From CAYZJV01 sp049310885 (GTDB lineage: Bacteria; Spirochaetota; Spirochaetia; Sphaerochaetales; Sphaerochaetaceae), in NCBI RefSeq assembly GCF_049310885.1, contig NZ_JBMDYO010000004.1:124001-188000 (forward strand): a DNA stretch of 64,000 bases. The letters run 5' to 3'. Numbering within the stretch: the first letter of the stretch is position 1; each line of letters begins with the position of its first letter. This document shows, one piece after another, positions 62,173 through 64,000 of the stretch. A program made the position numbers and the translations under genes. The notes beneath the pieces were generated by a model that saw only the letters and a list, made by a program, of their open reading frames with translations, ran no database searches and was not told the DNA's origin.

Positions 62173-63233
62173 TTGCTCTCCTCCGAATATATGATATCGA
62201 TCATTGCTTCATCCCTTAGTTGTTGTACTAATTGGTCGATAGCACTGAGATATGCAGCCTGTTGGCTTCGAGAGGTGAGTGTTTGCCGGATATATTGACG
62301 CACGGTCACATCAGATTCAGGATTTATCTTATCCTCTATTCCTAACAACTTGGGGTCGGTATGAGTAGTGACTTTGACGATATGATAGCCTCCAGTGGAT
62401 TCAAGAACACCAGAAGGTTTACCCAAAGGAAGTTCGAAAACAGCATCGAAAAACTTAGAACCAAGATAGGAACGCATCTCCTCGTCATCGAAAGCCAACC
62501 AACCGATATCGCCACCCTTACCGACAGAATCGGCATCCTTAGAGTATTTTGGAACTAACTCTTCGAATGTGTAGGTGTTATAACGCAACCAACGAGCCAA
62601 CTGATCCATCTGTTTCTTGACAGCAGCTTTGTCTTCATCGGTAAAAGGCATGAAAATATGGCTGATACGTACTAATTCGGGATTCATGAATGCAGAACGA
62701 TTAGTTCTGAAAAATTCATTGATCTGTTCTTCAGTCGGTTCTTCATAGGATTCCAACACAGAAGCCATTTTTCCACGTACATAGCGATCGACAATAGTGG
62801 ATTCCTTGATACTCTTCTTGAATTCTTGGAGTCCGATCCCATAGTTATTGCGAATGACCGTTTCGAATTGTGCATCAGTTATCGCGCGACCTATTTGTTG
62901 TTCAACGTAAGCTTTTTGTTGACGCACCATCTGTTCAACTTGGGCATCGGTTATCATATATCCGTCACGTTCGGCACCCTGGATAACCAGCTCATCATTT
63001 ATCAGTACATTCAGCACATCGAGCGGCTTAACTTGATTTGCTGCTGCAGCTCCACCAGAGGCATTTGCCTCTGCACGATATTGATCTACCCGGTTATTCA
63101 AGTCTTCAACGGTAATCACGGTATTTCTTATCAGATTTACTGTTGCAGCTGGTTGACTGATCATATCCGCAGAGAACAACGCAAACGGAAGAAGAGCAAA
63201 TAGCAACAGAATGACAATTGATTTCTTATTCAT
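62169..63233 (-). CDS. Periplasmic parvulin-type peptidyl-prolyl isomerase (SurA/PpiD-like)
   Basis: A 354-residue exported chaperone/PPIase. A signal peptide (KKSIVILLLFALLPFALFSA) is followed by a SurA_N-like helical domain (about 30-190, with LDVLNVLINDELVIQGAERDGYMITDAQV). A parvulin domain (about 190-305) has the motifs ISHIFMPF, KYSKDADSVGKGGDIGWL and GKPSGVLESTGGYHIVKV, the last ending the fold as usual. It likely escorts outer-membrane proteins to BamA. I chose ATG 63233, with AGGAG upstream. It lies 18 bases after the flavodoxin gene. Confidence 0.9.
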   Translation of the reverse strand: MNKKSIVILLLFALLPFALFSADMISQPAATVNLIRNTVITVEDLNNRVDQYRAEANASGGAAAANQVKPLDVLNVLINDELVIQGAERDGYMITDAQVEQMVRQQKAYVEQQIGRAITDAQFETVIRNNYGIGLQEFKKSIKESTIVDRYVRGKMASVLESYEEPTEEQINEFFRTNRSAFMNPELVRISHIFMPFTDEDKAAVKKQMDQLARWLRYNTYTFEELVPKYSKDADSVGKGGDIGWLAFDDEEMRSYLGSKFFDAVFELPLGKPSGVLESTGGYHIVKVTTHTDPKLLGIEDKINPESDVTVRQYIRQTLTSRSQQAAYLSAIDQLVQQLRDEAMIDIIYSEESN

Positions 63234-63251
63234 GGAATACACACTCCTGCA

Positions 63252-63665
63252 TTACGAGATGACCAATCGCTTGCCCACTTCTTTTGCGTATGCACGATTG
63301 GAGAGAACATCAGAATAGGTCAAGTACATCCCTTGGCTCTCCATAACACGCATCAGTGTCTGGAGAGTCTTTCCTTGGCGAATCCCTTTCTTGCCTATAA
63401 AAGCAAAGGAACGCTTTCCAGAGATTGTACCGCATTGCTTGAGGAACCGATCGACCATCTCGGGTATTTTACCACCCCAGAGAGAGGATGCTACTGTTCC
63501 AACCGCAATATAATCGTAGTAAGATATGATTTTTCCTGTATCTCTTTGCATATCGAGCGTATCCACATCATGCCCAAGAGTCTGGATACCTTCGGATAGA
63601 CCCAAAGCCAACTCTTTACATTGCGTGGACGATCCGATATCGTAATACAAAACACATACTTTCAT
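63252..63665 (-). CDS. Flavodoxin-like protein
   Basis: A 137-residue protein with a flavodoxin-type Rossmann start (VCVLYYDIGSSTQCKELALGL), then DYIAVGTVASSLWGGKIPEMVDRFLKQC, where GTVASSLWGG replaces the usual FMN-binding loop, and FAFIGKKG. The first phosphate loop lacks the TGNT pattern, so FMN binding is uncertain. The role is unknown. It lies between secG and the foldase, 18 bases upstream of the latter. Confidence 0.75.
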   Translation of the reverse strand: MKVCVLYYDIGSSTQCKELALGLSEGIQTLGHDVDTLDMQRDTGKIISYYDYIAVGTVASSLWGGKIPEMVDRFLKQCGTISGKRSFAFIGKKGIRQGKTLQTLMRVMESQGMYLTYSDVLSNRAYAKEVGKRLVIS

Positions 63666-63687
63666 ATACTTCCTACTTAAATGCCAA

Positions 63688-63712
63688 CGACCGCAGAGTC
63701 AACATGCGGTCG
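63688..63712 (-). terminator. Hairpin between secG and the flavodoxin-like gene
   Basis: Perfect 8-base arms CGACCGCA / TGCGGTCG enclosing a 9-base loop. No clear T-run follows on the minus strand, so termination is uncertain; it may stabilise or process the mRNA. Confidence 0.4.
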
Positions 63713-63749
63713 AAAGCCTAGATACATTATTTCATCTCACCGTTGAAAA

Positions 63750-64000
63750 TCATTCAGCGGTGGTATCGTTCCACCAATCCTCAGACTGCTGTACTTGTTC
63801 AACTTCAACCGAGTCCAATAAAGAATCGCTGGAAGGCGATTTGTTGACAACGGCGAGTAGAATAGCCAATACGAGGAATGAGGTTCCGAGAATGGCCGTG
63901 AACTTGTTCATGACCTTATTCGTCTGACCACCGAATGAAGAGTCGCTACCACCACCAAAAATACCGCCGAGACCAGATCCACCTTCACTTTGGATGGCAA
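63750..64000 (-). CDS. secG: Preprotein translocase subunit SecG, 5' end off window
   Basis: The last 83 residues of a SecG. The hallmark IQSEGGSGLGGIFGGGSDSSFGG is followed by one transmembrane helix (FTAILGTSFLVLAILLAVV) and a short acidic tail ending DTTAE. SecG is the accessory subunit of the SecYEG translocon. The start and the first helix lie outside the window. The flavodoxin gene follows after 84 bases. Confidence 0.93.
   Translation of the reverse strand, partial: AIQSEGGSGLGGIFGGGSDSSFGGQTNKVMNKFTAILGTSFLVLAILLAVVNKSPSSDSLLDSVEVEQVQQSEDWWNDTTAE

Overview
The window is a contiguous, gene-dense piece of a bacterial chromosome from a diderm spirochaete. Three gene architectures that I associate with spirochaetes point there: a cytidylate kinase fused to ribosomal protein S1, a very long GreA with an N-terminal TPR-like region, and BamA next to TamB. 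A Sphaerochaeta-type lineage is my best guess, because base composition is only moderately AT-leaning by eye and no motility genes are present, but a single window cannot fix the genus. No tRNA or rRNA gene, insertion sequence, prophage or CRISPR array was found, and no gene-free stretch is longer than 300 bases. Most genes lie on the minus strand in long, tightly packed operons with many 4-base start/stop overlaps.

Layout. 1-10,128 (minus): a BusR-like GntR/RCK_C regulator (cut by the edge), mazG, a lipoprotein, a TPR membrane protein, cmk-rpsA, rluB-type pseudouridine synthase, scpB, scpA, recA, dtd, rpe. 10,358-13,042 (plus): TPR-GreA. 13,082-27,835 (minus): the translation/transcription superoperon rimP-nusA-infB-rbfA-truB-ribF-rpsO-pnp, continuing into dut, lptF, lptG, tgt, murJ. 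27,923-39,025 (minus): comF, mutS, bamA, tamB. 39,179-39,799 (plus): tmk. 39,807-46,004 (minus): queA, ruvB, ruvA, ruvC, yebC, hemW, lepB. 46,090-48,458 (plus): a PEGA/FGE-domain membrane protein, smpB and ssrA (tmRNA). 48,545-49,321 (minus): a predicted outer-membrane protein. 49,545-50,600 (plus): rpsD and a YjbQ-family protein. 50,609-54,757 (minus): an accessory-looking module of a membrane-bound LuxR regulator, a lipoprotein hydrolase, a PLDc_N miniprotein and an ABC ATPase/permease pair. 54,975-64,000: a small uncharacterised gene, sir2, miaB, folD, two exported proteins, hpt-like PRTase, map, nusB, a parvulin foldase, a flavodoxin-like protein and the end of secG.

The genes together cover the information-processing core (initiation, elongation, antitermination, ribosome maturation, trans-translation), Holliday-junction and mismatch repair, queuosine synthesis (tgt, queA), and envelope building (BamA, TamB, LptF/G, MurJ, SecG, LepB, a parvulin foldase). 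The most interesting local features are a sigma70-like promoter followed by an intrinsic terminator hairpin directly ahead of rimP-nusA-infB (probable attenuator), a NusA carrying a C-terminal four-cysteine zinc ribbon, a BamA with seven POTRA-like repeats, a GreA with an embedded CarD-like/SH3-like segment, a tmRNA with a long (22-residue) tag, a RibF whose kinase half is unrecognisable, a thymidylate kinase lacking the P-loop lysine, and the LuxR/hydrolase/YxlEFG-like cassette.
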